A stretch of 64,000 nucleotides of DNA from Puffinus mauretanicus (Eukaryota; Chordata; Aves; Procellariiformes; Procellariidae): contig JAJKFH010003627.1 of NCBI GenBank assembly GCA_023333565.1, forward strand, positions 5,685,501-5,749,500. Direction: 5' to 3'. The notes below the pieces were generated by a model that saw only the letters and a program-made list of their open reading frames with translations, was not told the origin of the DNA and searched no databases. Shown one piece after another: positions 1 through 13,532 of this stretch (position 1 is the first letter of the stretch; the number at the start of each line of letters is the position of its first letter). The translations under genes were made by a program, and so were the position numbers.

Positions 1-3000
1 GGGTAGGAAAAAATCACTACCAAAAAAATAAAAGGAGATTTTATAGATGATTATTTTTTCTGTATGGAATTCCTGGTATTTGTCCTTTCTTTTTACTTCC
101 CATTACGGAGATGGCATTTGGATCTTTGATTACCTTAAGTTTTGCTATTATTTTTTTTTTTCTTTCTGTTAGTGTGAAAAGGGACCTGGTTTGCCTTGCT
201 AATAAAGAAAGAGGATTCTTACCCCTGGCTACATCATGTATAGGATAAAAGCTCCTTTAATTTAACTCCTGATTCTTCCAGTACATCTTAATTGGACTTT
301 TTATCTTCCAGCTAGTAGTAATACTTGTACAGAAGGGATTTTAGGTTTAAGGAAGATAGGTTAATAGATAAGGTCCTTACATATGCAGTGGAATCCAATT
401 GCATGGAAAATATTTTCTTAGGCTGCTAATTGTTTGGCACAGAATTTGTCTTTCTATTCTGTTTGTGCAGCACCTAGCATTGTGCCTGTGACCAAAGCTC
501 CGAAGCCCTGCTGTATATTAGAGTGATGATGACGGAAAGTAAAGAAAGGAGCTTTACAGCCAAATAGCAAGACAATTTTCCTTCTAGATGATGGAGAGAG
601 CATGCAGGCTGCTTTGTCTGAGAAGAAAGTTTTTTTCCAAGAATAAAGAGGTCCTTAAACATTACAAGAAAGTTGGGTGTAGGGGAATGCTAGTAAAGCA
701 ACAAATCCTGGCACTATTAAAAGTCACTGTCAGTAAAATAAAGCTGTTCTTGGTGGGAAAAAAATTCTTTTCAGCTTTGTCCCATTTCTGGGAAGCTTTG
801 AAAACCTGGTAGTTTCCAGCTGCCCTGTGTGTGAAGAATGAATTTATTTGCTGTGGTGGCTAAAATGAAAAATCAAAAGAAATGTTTGGTCAGAGCTGGT
901 CTGAAATGGAAATCTTTTTTTTCCTCCATCTCTCTGTTTCCCACCCCTCTACAGCGATCAACCTGAGATGAACCAGTTCCAGTCCATTTTCTTCTGAGGG
1001 AAAGAAAAAGGAGCCTTTCAAACACAAATGCAACATTTCATTTTCAGGGTTATTTAATTTTCTTTTAAATACTATTTAGGAATTTTTTTATGGATTAAAC
1101 TACCAGCAAAGTTCAGGTGGCTCTTCAGAGTTTCATTTCTCAGTGAATTAGCTACTCACCAAAAGATCTTCTTGTCTGGTTTTATCATCCCCTAGTCAAT
1201 ACCAGCCTTTCTGACAGTTTTAGAGACCCTCAGCAATACAATGCAGTATAAGGGATTATTTCTTTTTTCAGGCAATACTAGATTCTTATTCCCTCTGATC
1301 CAAGTAATATTTGTATGAACAGACCATATCCAAAGTGCTGGTACAAAAGGGGAAAACATGCCAGCTGCCTCAGAGAGAGGGCATGGGACTGTACGTGTAC
1401 CATCCTGTTTTAGCAGTGACTGGTTTTATTAAGTACTTGAGATAAAAATACCCACCCCTCCCCTCCTGACAGAGTGCCAGAATAAAAACCTGCTTTGAAT
1501 CACTTCAGGCTGCTAAAGATTTTAAGTACTGTCCAGGTGCAGAGTGTAACTTTTGGATGAGTAACACATTATAGATGGTTGGCTGCACGCATAGGTGAAC
1601 TAGTTGCAGGGGGGCTGTTGTCAAACTGCGACAAATCAGGATTATGCATTTGAACATGTCTGTTCTGCCACCTTCTCCTCACCTGAAGTCTCCCCGCTCT
1701 GGGGAATACGAAATGAAATAAAATACAAAGTAAGGTTCCCTGCAAAATAGTGTAATATAAAATAACCTTAATCCCGCCCATTCTAGACAAGATCTGCTGT
1801 GAGGAGCTCCCCACAAGAGATTAGATTGTTTAAAGCAAAGGAAGTTCAGCTTCATGTTGCTATTGCAGAATGGCTCAGTGCAGGCCTTTTAGAGGTATTC
1901 ATTCCCTTAAATCATTTAAGGAAAATTAGCTGCCATAAGAGCATAAACCCACATATTAAATATTGCTGTATAGGAGGATTTTTCTTCTGCTGCAGTATGG
2001 AAGATAAGCTGTTTCCTTTGAAAAAATTTCATTCTGGAGTGGGGAGGATCACTGACACAGAAATAAGTGAAGTGGGTATGAGGTGCACACACAATGCCAT
2101 AGCTACAGTGATTCCAGCACTGAGTGGTCCAAGACTAAGTGTTTACTGTAGCTACTGTATAAAAATAAACCAAAGGCACCTGTGGTTCGCTGTTCTTCTG
2201 GGTTTTACAAAGTATGCTTATTTTATTTTTAAAGTGTTTCAAATTCCATAATGACCATATCTCCTTTAGGAGGGAGTGGATGGGTCAAGAAATCAGAGAA
2301 CGATAGGAAGCTTTTGATCTCCATGTCACTGATTTTGAAATAATCACTCCTGATCGTAAGTCACTGTCATTGTGTTGGCCTATGTGAAGTGAGGGGATAT
2401 TCTCAGCTGTTTCTAGTGGTGTCAGTCTTGCAGATGAGACTGAAGTGACAGACTTGCTCTTCTAGATCACATGTTTTTGGCTGAAGATATTTCTGTTCTT
2501 AGGTATCTTCCCACCTCTCCACCAGATGATACATGTAGATGGTTCCCCTGTCCATGCTGGAGCAGGTTAGCGGAATTAGCTCAGAACATGAATGTATTGT
2601 TTAAACCAATGCAGCTGACTTTTGTCCGAAGTACATCAAAGGATGTTCATATGAGCTGTTCCAACAGCTGAACTGTGGGGCCAGGAAGTTCTGCTTGGGC
2701 ATGATAACGCACTTCACGTAGAGAGCTGTTTGGAGAACGAATGTCTAGGTAAGGAATCTAATAAAGCATATATGCGCAACTAGATTTAAACACATGAACA
2801 GTCCAATTGCATTCAGCAGTGTTCCTTGTGTGCTTTCGGTTAAGCAGGTGCTTAGATGTTTTGGACTGGGGATCAAGTGTTCAGCACCAGCAAGCTGAGC
2901 ATATGGGTGGTCTATGGACACCAAACAGTCCTTACCTCTGGGATAACATGAAGCCTCAGAGACAGAGCGAGCAGTAGAACTGCTTGATTGTTGGAAGGTT

Positions 3001-6000
3001 TCATGTGGCCATCCAGCACTTTTCCCGACAAGCAAATGCATTCTTTAAAGATATTTAATGAGTGAACTTAGGTAGCGTGTTCAGTGTCAGCTCAGTCCCC
3101 TTGAGTATGTGCATTGTGATATGGTCTTTAATCATGTTATTCTCTCAGCTAGACCCCTGCCTCACTGAGTTCTCCAAACAGAAAACTTTCACATAATAAG
3201 CAGCTATTCAGTGTTTTGTTGTAGCTTCAATGTTCATTGTGCAGCCCTGTCCTGTATTTACTGTGCACTATTCAGATTCTACTCTGAAGATGGAATTGTT
3301 AATCTCCTTGTGGGCTTTTTTGTTTTGCTCATTGCTATACTCTGGGAGAATTTCAGAAGCGTTAATTATTTTTGGGGGGACCCCTGTGAAAGACAAATAC
3401 GTTATCCTGTATGGATAGGAAACAGAGGCAGAGACAGTTATGATCAGAAGTACCTACTCATTTGAGATAGATAATTTAAGATGCTTGGGATCAGATTTGT
3501 TTCATGTCATTCACCAGGGCTTGATAAGTTCACTGTCTCGTTTCTATCCCCTTCCTTCTCCAAGGAAGATTGGGATAGACTATTTCTGTCATTTGGAGTT
3601 CTTAGGACCTAGAAGACAAGGAATAGGCAGTGACTGACTGCTTGGGAAGAATCTGTTTCAAGTGATTTGCCCCCTTCAAATGAAAATGCAGAGATGGGAT
3701 GCAGTGCTCCCAGGCACTCCCATTGCAACACTGTATTTTGTCTTCTTGAAAGATGTACTTCCATCTTTCTTCTGTTCTGCCTGTTTTCCACCTTCTGTTG
3801 TCACTGAAGCTGGAGTCCTACATGCAAATGATTCCTATGTTAGACACTGTTCACCTTGTGCCCTGAGTGAGCTGAAGACCTGACCAAAAAGAAAAGAAAA
3901 CAAAAAGTCACCCACCTGGGGTATGCTTATTAATTATCATCTCCTTTGTGATGCACACATATACCAAAGTTTTAAATTATTTCTGCACAGGCAACTTTTC
4001 TGTTTCCATTCCTGACTTCGGAGTGCTTGATGTTGCAGCCTTTACGTACTTTTAATACTATTTAGGGTGAAAGTTTTCATTGATTCAAAGCAAAACATAC
4101 AGCTGAAATGAAGCCCCAGTGTGCTGAAATCTGAGTCATCTGCTGGGCTGGAACCTTTAGATCAACCACACAGACATCTGCCACAAGAGCTGATGAATTA
4201 ATTGATGAAGCATGGCAATCTGCTATTGCTGTGGACTGGCGTGAGGGAGAGAAAGAGACACTTTGCCTGTGGGCTTTGTGGGTATCTGCTGACAACAGAA
4301 TTAATAATAAGAAAAGATGAGTAAACATAATACTGCAGGCATGGGGGGTGGGTATTTAAGGCTGAATGACACCATTTATGTTTTTGAGAACATTTTTTAA
4401 GATCCCATCTGCAGGCTTAGACTTGAAAAAAAGCATATGCTTCCAATCTTCCTGTCTCTGAGAAGGCCTTGTTTTTGATCCAGGTAGGCTTGGGTGTGCA
4501 AGAAGTAAGACTACAGATGAATTTACATTTGTCTGATAAGTCAATGTAACTCTGGAGTTTTTGGCAGATGACCACATTCCCCTCCATAAAGAGAATATAT
4601 CTACTTTCTTCCAAACCTACTGAACATACACTCTTCTGGTTCTCTGTTATCATCTATCTCTAGACCCTTCTTTGGAGGCAGATGGATATCCATCATTACA
4701 GTTGGCTCCCCTCAGTACATCATGCGCCTTCATTACTGCAGGAAGACAGTAGAGATAGCTTAGAGTGGACTGTATTACTCACCTAAGTGGTTTCTCTATG
4801 TTTTCCCATCACCATTGCCAAAGAGTATGGGCTCAGCCCTCGCCTGTGCTTACAGTCTTTCTTTTCACCTTCTGTTTCTCTCCATTCTGATACTGAGCTT
4901 TGTTCATACCTGTCAGGAGATTACACATGTTCTTACCACTCCAGATCACTCCCCATCTCTTTCAAAGATGCAATTCAGATGTTAATGCTTGACGTAGGCC
5001 CTTAGTCGCTGCCCTTCTGCACGCTGCTCTGACTGACTGGTGTTGTCTTCAGACACTGTTTAGACTGGTGACTGTCAATGCTATTGTTCAACCTACTTCT
5101 TTTCTAGGCCTTCTAGTAGCAGCATCTAGAGCATACTATCAAGGACAGTAGTTTTGACTGTGCAGGAGCCATGTTCAAAGTATGGCGATGTGGGAGTGCT
5201 CCATGTGCTGCACATCCAACCCCCAACTTTCTTCATTATCCTGACCTTTTGTAGCGATCAGGATCTTTTTTTCCTAGTGGCCCTGGTTATAAAGGCAGTG
5301 CCATACTTTGAGGGAAGCATTCTTGTTCCATGGAAAACTAGATCACAAAATGAAGACTTAGAAACCTGTAACTGGTCTTTTACAGCTTGCAACTATCCCT
5401 AATGGCAGCATTGTTTTAGTGACCTCCCATCCTCTCCACTTTTGGCAGTGCTACATTCTTCACCAGACAACTCCACATTAAGAAAAATGCAGCTGGTCTC
5501 TGAGATGCATGTGCTTTGCTGGAGCATGACATAAATTGTATTTTTGTCAGTCCTGCAAATTGTGTCAATCTTAAAGGCTCTACTTCCACTCATCTTGTGA
5601 AATGATGTTATTAGTATTATCATCAATGTGATACTGAATAGTTGACAAATAAAGTATAATAACAGATTTTGCAAGGGTTTCACATCAAAATTGTACACTT
5701 AGGCTTCTTATACTATAAGCCCACAAGTAGTATTATCTAATCTAACATTTGAATGACAGCAATTGTTTTCTGTTCAAAAATTCTTCTTTTCCCTCATGAT
5801 CTCCCCTGCTCCTGTTATAAATTGGAGTAGCAAAGTGGAATATATACTGGAAAATTATAAGCAGATTCTCATTCCAGCTGAAACCAGTTTGGATGTTAAT
5901 AAACGTTTGGAAAGGCTGTGGGTTGGGGTTTGGTATTGCTCAGAAATCAGTCAGAGCCAAACAAATCAGCTGAGGTCTGCATCATCTGGTATATGGAGTC

Positions 6001-9000
6001 ACAACAGATTAACACAGGGTAATGAGATCTGTAGCATAACACGCTACCTGGCTCCATTTTGCCGTCAGCAGAGCTCTTAGACTTCCTTCCCCAGCTAAAC
6101 ACACAGTAGTAATGAATAATCATTGTTAACACAATATTGAATTTTAACAACCTACTAGGAAGTGATGTTCAGATAGTCCCTCGGATATCCTGTGTTGTCA
6201 TTAGTACTTGATGATTTTCACTCAGACATCAAAACAGCTATCATCAGGCATCATTTTTTGCCAATAATTCTCAATCTAATATAGTGCATGTTATTCTGAG
6301 TTCTTCTCAGGCAAAATGGCCAACATGCTGCCTCTTATTTCTCTCCTCCTGAAATTAGAAGAGGTATTACGTCTTATGCAGTATGTGTTCAACTATGATA
6401 ACCCTGTGGCTGCTTTCTGTGGTAATGTTTGTGTTTGTGCCAGTTTGTTGACATTGTAGAAACGCCCTATACCACTTCTATCTTGCAAGTCCCTATTGAC
6501 TGAAGTGTAACTTTTTAGTATTGCAAATATCATTCTTATTTCAGTTCTCTGTTGAACAAAACAGTAGTAAGGGCAACCTTTGTTTCACTGGTGCTAGGGC
6601 ATAATTTAACAATGCAATGTGCAGATCAGTGTCTGATTCTGTAGCTTTTGCTAGTAGGTGCTTAGGATTTTGACTCTATTTCCCACTTTACTGTTCTACT
6701 AGCATAGTAAGAGTTACTAATGCTCTAGCTAACATTATACTTCATATAGACTGTTTAAAAGCATTCCCATTAAACTCTTCCCATTGTTAAATTTGAATAC
6801 ATTGGTTATCTGCTGACAGAAATAAATGTGATGTGCATGATCAGTTTGTTAGCTGTGGTATTTTCTAATAAGCAATCTCGTGAGAGTGAGAGTAACAGTT
6901 GAGAAGAATTCCTCAGTTTCTTTCACTCAATTTTACTTCCCCTTTGTTCTGGAGTAAACATTCTTTCTTGATCTACTAATACGTTCTATATTTCAGCTAG
7001 GTAAAGCAGCTTCTGATCTTAGCATCTTCCTTCCCATGGTCCTTTAAACACACACAATGTTACGAGGAACTTGCTAGCAGCAGGGCTAGTTTGCCACTAG
7101 AATAGACTATTTACAGGAGATGCTGAATCTTTACCACTGGAGGGTTTTATGACAGGTATTTATTGGGAAAGGTTTAGATAGAGTTAATTCCCTTTCGAGG
7201 CAGTCAAATAGACTCAGTAACCTCTACAGATTCTCTTCACATCTCCAATTAATCTATGACCTTTGCCCCTTCTCTTTGATTTCTTTTCAACATGTAAACT
7301 GCCTATGTGTATATCTTCATATTTATAAATGTATATATAAAAGTGAATATATAATTTCTCTGGTAACATCTCAGGAATCATTGACACCATTAGATGAAGT
7401 CCCATCTGGAACTGTGAACCCCTTTTAAAGTGATAGTCATGGAAGGGTAGTGCTGTTCAGGCCACCCTCTGCTAACATCCTTATTTTTTGCAAAGGCTCT
7501 AGGAATTACAAGCCACGTTTCATCTAAACTAGACAGGCTTTTTTGTTGATTTTGTTTTCTTTTGATCACACTGACATGTTCATAATCTAGCTCTGAATGA
7601 TGCTCCACTATACTTTTGTCAAATACTCTGGACTCTCCAGGGAACGTATCTGCAGCTACCAAATTTCTGTGTTTGTACTCAATGTGCTAATCATATCACC
7701 GTAGTGGTAACCTCTGACACGGGTTGTGGTTTCGTTGGTTGGTTGGGTTTTCTTGCTATCCCCGTTTAGTAATGTTTGTATCTAGAATAGGAACAGTTTC
7801 AGCTAAAATTCATCTTCCAAAGAAGAATGAAACATTTCAATCCCAGAGACTAAAGCCAAAGTCTCCTTTGTTTTAACACAGTGATGGTCAGTTTTCGTTT
7901 GTACCTAAGCTGTTCTTCTCCATTATACTCAAACACCTGCTTGAAGCACTGTAGACAAATTAGAGTGTGGTTCACTATCATATATCTAGATAAGTATCCC
8001 TTTACTTAACTATTTCAGTTTCTCAAATGTATTAATATTTGCATCCTGTGACTGGGGTATCTGTGCAGTAGCATTTGCAGGTTGCTGCTCTAAACATCTA
8101 AATCAGTCACACGTTTGGTTTTTTTCTGTAGTTTGCCATTCTGAGAAATCTTTGTACTGCTGTTTTTTGTTTGGGGCAGACATGTTAGTTATGACCTCCA
8201 CTTTGCAGTGATCTACTGTACGCCTTACTTTTTCTTCCAGGTGTTTTATTGCTATTACATGGATCTTGCATTGTTGCTTTCTTAGTTTTAGCTCAGCAGC
8301 TCTGTCTCTTTCCACAGCTCTTTAGGGCCTTTAGTCAAACTCCTCTCTTTTACCTTGGATCAAAATATTATCCATCAAAGCTTTAGTATCCTCTCCACCA
8401 TCAAAACATGGTTGTATTTTCCTGGGACATGCCTAGGAGGCTGAACACAACTCAAATATCCCTCTGAGGAAATAGTGTCTCCTAAAATAGTTTTTTGAAG
8501 ATGTACAGCCATGTTCTCTATTTTTCTAGGGGCATCTGCCAGCACCCTGCTGATGAATCAGAGCCATCTCTTCAAAGAATTTACCCCTTGTCAATGGAGG
8601 AAAATATTCCCTTTATATAATACATGTTTTTCTTGGTCTGAGTGTACAAGAGATGTTCAGTATGGATTCTTTTCTCGCTCTCTTGCATCTTCTTTCTGTT
8701 TCTACTTTCTGTGATTCTTACAGCTGTGATGTTACCAAATTCCTCTTTTAGTATCTGCACTGGGGAGAGAGGCTTTTTTTTTTTTATTTTAAGTAGCATT
8801 AATCAGGGAGTGGCTGACATGTTCAGTGCTGTGTTAAGAGTTTCCCTGAGTCTGGGAGACATGTTTAAGCTCCTCCTCAGTAATTCTGGTTTCATGTTTC
8901 TCCTCCCCTTCTCTGTTTTTCAGTGAGACACAGGGTTTGAGATATTTTTTTTTTACCCACTTATGACTAATTCCCCCTTTGCTTCTGCTCCTCCCCCAAG

Positions 9001-9499
9001 TGCTTCTATAAACTGGGTCAGAGTCAAGGTCACTGACAAGTCTGTTTCAGTCAATGGTTGCATTTGAACTGATGAGCACTGAGGAGAATGAGCTCCTGAG
9101 CGATACAGCAGTCAATTCCAGCTGGCTCTTGCCAGAGCTTCTTAGAGATGGGGCTTCTCACAGGATGCAAGCGGAAATGCCTGGAATGAGCTGATCCATT
9201 TTATTTTTCCTACTTCAGACAGCATTGGGAACATACCCTTTGTTCATGTAGCTCAATTTTCCGCCTGGGATTGCATTTGCCTTTTAAGACACAGGGGCAA
9301 AGTCACTGCCAGGGCTTTTTTATTTAATACAAAAGAGCTCTTAGTATTCAAAAATGATTTACAGACAGCTGGCCAAGTGTTTGACCTAACTATGTCTGTT
9401 CATGCTATTCTACTGGTGCAAGATAGCTGTAATAGAGGCTTACCCAGCCAGTGGACAATTAGCCCAATGTATACAATGAAGATGGGTAAAGTGAAATGC
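1..9499 (+). other. AGBL4: AGBL4 intron, left end; no gene seen
   Basis: AT-rich intronic sequence. The longest open frame is 150 codons (1799-2251, plus), with no recognisable domain and no low-complexity or signal pattern. Around 3405-3460 a short stretch (GGAAACAGAGGCAGAGACAG) faintly recalls the inner part of an antisense MIR SINE but is too short to call. Short T-runs occur near 150-160 and 8768-8780. I see no other structure. Confidence 0.7.
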
Positions 9500-11575
9500 T
9501 GATTTTAAATGAGGATATTGACATAATAGCATCTCAATCAGCGAGCACTGGAATAGCAGTGTAAAATTACTCACGAATAGCAGAGGAAACCAAGCCAGTG
9601 GAGGAGTGACATTATAGTTAAAAGAAAGCTCAGAAGCAAAAAAGGGAAAAGAAGAAAAAAGCGGAGTGGGGGGCAGAATCGTATCAACAAGTACTGAACA
9701 ATCTCACAATCTCTATGCATTAAGGTTTCATGCCAAAATGGGATGGTAACAGTAAGCATCTTTATAATGGCATGCTCAGACTTACCAAAGAAACAATGAA
9801 GACTCAAAGAGTGTAATGACGGGGACTGATTAAGTGTCATGATCAAATATGATGTAGAAACTGCATACATTTTTAAAATGACGTCTTCTTGAAGCAACGA
9901 ATCAGAAAGCCCAAAAGAGAAGACTACTTTTTTTTTTTTATTTATCCCTGAGCAAGGATTAAGTATTGATTGAAGATGTAACTGTCAAAGAATCATTCCG
10001 TAATAACAAATATAAGCACGCTTAGATTTATCACTCCTGGTGGAGTACAAAAGCCGAAAAGTCCTTAGATTGGCACACACTTCTGAAAGGAGTCCAACAT
10101 AAAATGGAAAGAAAACTAAAAGCAGTAGCTTAAAAGGGTGAAACAGAACAAAATAACACTTTCAGGTGACATGGTAGCTATATAAAATCACCATTGTAGG
10201 AATGCATTTTTGCAGCTTTACCATTAGAGAGTAAGCCTATTACCCCTATTTGAAAAACTCCGCAACTTTATAAAAGGTTGCATGAGAAGTTAGCAAAGGG
10301 GATTATTACACTGAAAAAGGCCATTAGCATTAAAAGGACACCCTTTGAAGTCTTGCCCAAATGAACTAGGGACAAAACCCCAGTACACTCTGGCAAGTTA
10401 AATGCAAAACTATAATAATAAAGGACAAAAACAATTTTGAAGAATAACTTGCTAAAGGCATAAAAACTAATAATAAAAACTTTTTCACACACATCAGAGG
10501 CAAGAAGCCTGCCTGAAGGTCTATAAGGTTGATAGATGATCAAGATGTAAAAGAAGTGCTCAAGGCAAATAAGGTCTTTGCAGAAAAGCTAAATGAATTA
10601 TTTGCTTTGGTGTTCACTGTGAAGAGCCTAGAGGGAATTCCCAAATTAGAGCCGCTCTTTATAAGGGACAAGTCCGATAACATGAATAACAGTGGTTTAA
10701 TGGTACGTATCATTTTGGAAGAGGAATTTGTACCTCGTACATCTGTTAGCCTTTTTTGGATGAATTGACAAACATGAAGATAAAGGCAATCCACTACTTC
10801 TTGCATATTTTGAATTTCTGAAAAGCTTTGGCGAAGTTGCTAACCAAATGATTTTAAAGAAATTAAGAATCCAAGTTGTCATTGGATATGTCATCCAATG
10901 CTTCCTTAAGATTAAAGACAAATGAAGTTAAAAGTGAGTTTTCACATCGGGTGAAAGTTACATGTGCAGATTGCTTGGGATTATTCAAAATATTCATAAA
11001 TTACTCAGAAAAAAGAATGAATGGATTTTTCCGATGGTATACAATTATTTGATGCAGTTAAAGTTGTACCACAGGAAGATCTTATGATACTGACTGAAAT
11101 GCAGCATCAATAAATGCAAAGACACTTGTGTGTCTTTGTGATGAGGAGGAAGGGAAGTCAAGTCAAAGAAGCAGACAATAAAAAGTCCAGTGCCACTTAG
11201 TAATATAATACCACTAGGGAAAGAAGCTCGTGAGATGCTTTCAAAATACCCTATCAATGATCAGCTGTGCTCAAGAAGGCAAAGACCATGTTGGATTCAT
11301 CGCTATGGTACTTCATATGTTTACCTGTAGGAAAAGTGTATGATTCTGACAACCTTATCTCAGAAACAACTGACTAAGGATTTTCTAGAGAAGGGTAAAG
11401 AAGAAAGAAGACAAGAAGTTTGAAATTATTTGTGTATGACAGAAGTTTATACAGCATAGGCCCTTCAGCTTGGAAGAGATATTTGAGGAGGGGTAAATGA
11501 GTTTAAAAAAAAAAAGCCAAATATATGAAAGTTATCAAAAACAGAGAAACAAGAAGTAACCTGCCAAAGGCTATT
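9500..11575 (+). mobile_element. Ancient CR1/L3-type LINE relic, sense orientation
   Basis: Seen: a heavily decayed but collinear copy of an amniote CR1-like LINE. In order: an endonuclease trace (D-I-D-I-I at about 9512, then S-G-G-G-V-T-L at 9596-9613 followed directly by a stop); the linker before the reverse transcriptase (about 10080-10260); a piece open for 80 codons (10529-10768) with K-A-N-K-V-F-A-E-K-L-N-E-L-F-A-L-V-F-T, typical of the segment just upstream of the RT; an RT core trace at about 10805-10880 corresponding to the LDFxKAFDKV block; a degenerate F-x-D-D site at about 11027-11045; and a C-terminal trace near 11450-11500. The first half of the RT seems deleted between about 10715 and 10765. 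Stops and frameshifts are everywhere, so it is not coding. Family assignment rests on remembered turtle/crocodile CR1 sequence; subfamily unknown. Confidence 0.8.
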
Positions 11576-13229
11576 AATGCTGTTCCTGGAGTTGGGAGAT
11601 CTAGAAGCTGCCAAAAATAGGGATGCTATTACTTGGGGAAGCATTGTTCATACTTGTGTTTTTGCTTGCATTGTTTTGTTAAACATCCTGTGCTGCCCAC
11701 ATCCAAGGATCTCTGTATGGCCACTCTTACACAAGTTCCTGCATGGCAAAGAACACAGCTTCTGCTACTGCTCTCTGACTGTCTCCTGTACCATTCCCAG
11801 AATAAAGTAGAAGGGGGTGGCTGTACGACGGCTGGATTGGGACTATCCATTTTATAGACAAACAATAGTATTTGTTCTGCTTAAAAGAAAGCTCTGTTCC
11901 TCCCTTTGATTATCGTGTGTACCTCTGCATTCCTGTAATTATGGTGCTTGAGGCTACCGAACCTTGGTGGAGATAGTATGCAGTGCCATATAGTATCACT
12001 AAATTGCCAAAAAAAGACGTGAAACTGTATTTTGAATGGAAAAAGGAAAGCCTGCAAACTATATGATTTCCCTAGATAAAATTATCCTCAGTGGAGGCCA
12101 TTATATTGTCTTTGTGACAATACACAAGGGTATTGGCTAGGTCCCTTGATTTTTTGGCATATCTCATTCCAAAACAGTAATCCTAAATAATCCTGTAGAT
12201 CGGATTCTCCACTACTTATTTTCATCTTGTGCCTGTTTTACTGTGTCATCCAGAGCCTGGGCCTGAAAACAGGAATCCTGTGAGAAGAACACAGCAGCTG
12301 CCTAACAGCTTAAAGAAAGGTATAGTAACTAATGGATCCAATGGGGATATTTTAGGCAGATAGGCTTTAGTTACAGAGTGGATGACTAGAGCTGAACGAA
12401 TAATACTGTTGCTCTTTTGAAAAGTATAATAGATATCCTTTATGATTTCAAGTTGCCAGGATATTTGCCTTTTTGAAAACTCATCCTATGAGAATTATAA
12501 TGAAGCAGAGCTGCTTCCAGAGTTATTATTTTTCTTAAACCTGAAAAACTGCACTTTTAGACTCATAGGCATCAAAAATAGCTTAATGCTGGTAGCGTTA
12601 CTAGCTGGATTTTGCAGGCAGCAACCCTGCCGTTTTGCATATGTTTTCTTGATCTAGAGCCCAGTTTAAGCTGTTGAATGGGGTCTGTGTCTATAATGTT
12701 CCCTAAGTGCTATTATGCAAAGAGATTGCTTATTTGAATCGTTAATCAGTCTCTGGATAGCTGCAAGTTCTTATATTTCATGGCTGGTTTTCATGATGTA
12801 TGTGACCTATTCATAGTGTTGCTCAAGCTGCACTAGAACAAGACTTAATTCCTATTCTTGTTAAAGCTTTTTTGCTGACTACCTTCACTAGTATATATCC
12901 CAAACCCAGAGGACCACTATATGCAAAATTGCTGGAAAGGTTCCTCAGACAAGAAAACTATATTAGTAACTTAACTCTTTCAAGTCAGAGTTAACATGAT
13001 AGATCATTGTTTCCTATATGGATGTGTTCAGTCATCTTTTCAGAATCTGATTACTATATGTCTTGTGAACAATCCAATTAAAATTAATGTATTAATTAGC
13101 AGAAGTTTAATTTTCTTCTTGTCATGAGATACACTGTGATGTTGGAATTTTACAGCATCAAAGTTAGCAATAGTCCCCATCTTATAAGTATTTTGAAAGC
13201 TTCTACTTGCTGTCTTCTGCAGTGCTGAC

Positions 13230-13305
13230 ACCAGTGGATCAATAGGTTTTAAAAACCAGACAGGAATCACCGTGATAATCTAGTCTGACTTACAAAGTGC
13301 TAAAT
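13230..13305. repeat. Possible ancient CR1-like 3'-end trace
   Basis: The stretch reading GTGATAATCTAGTCTGACTT, followed by a run reaching ATCATCCATCA, resembles the 3'-terminal region of old sauropsid CR1 elements in reverse orientation. The match covers only about 60 bp with many differences, so this is a weak call. Confidence 0.3.
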
Positions 13306-13500
13306 ATCATCCATCATGGTTTTCCTAAATGGGCATCAAAGTCTGAGCTTCCCCAACTTCTGGTGGCTTAGCTGTTAGAGAGAATGACTGATCTAAAAAA
13401 GCTTAGAGGGTTTATCTCACAAGAGCATCTGGAATATCAAATCTTTCTCCCAATATCTTCAAAACCCCATCCCTGTGCTGGTAAGGTTATTAAGCACATC

Positions 13501-13532
13501 TCTTTTTTTTTTTTTTTTTTAATTTTTTTTTT
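13501..13532. repeat. Poly-T tract
   Basis: About 18 T, then AA, then 10 T. It could be the A-tail of a lost antisense retroposon or simple slippage; no retroposon body is recognisable beside it. Confidence 0.9.

Noticed and set aside
1799..2251. Frame of 150 codons, plus strand
   Set aside because: First methionine is not in a good context, no domain, no splice logic.
3405..3460. Possible antisense MIR fragment
   Set aside because: Resemblance limited to about 20 purine-rich bases.
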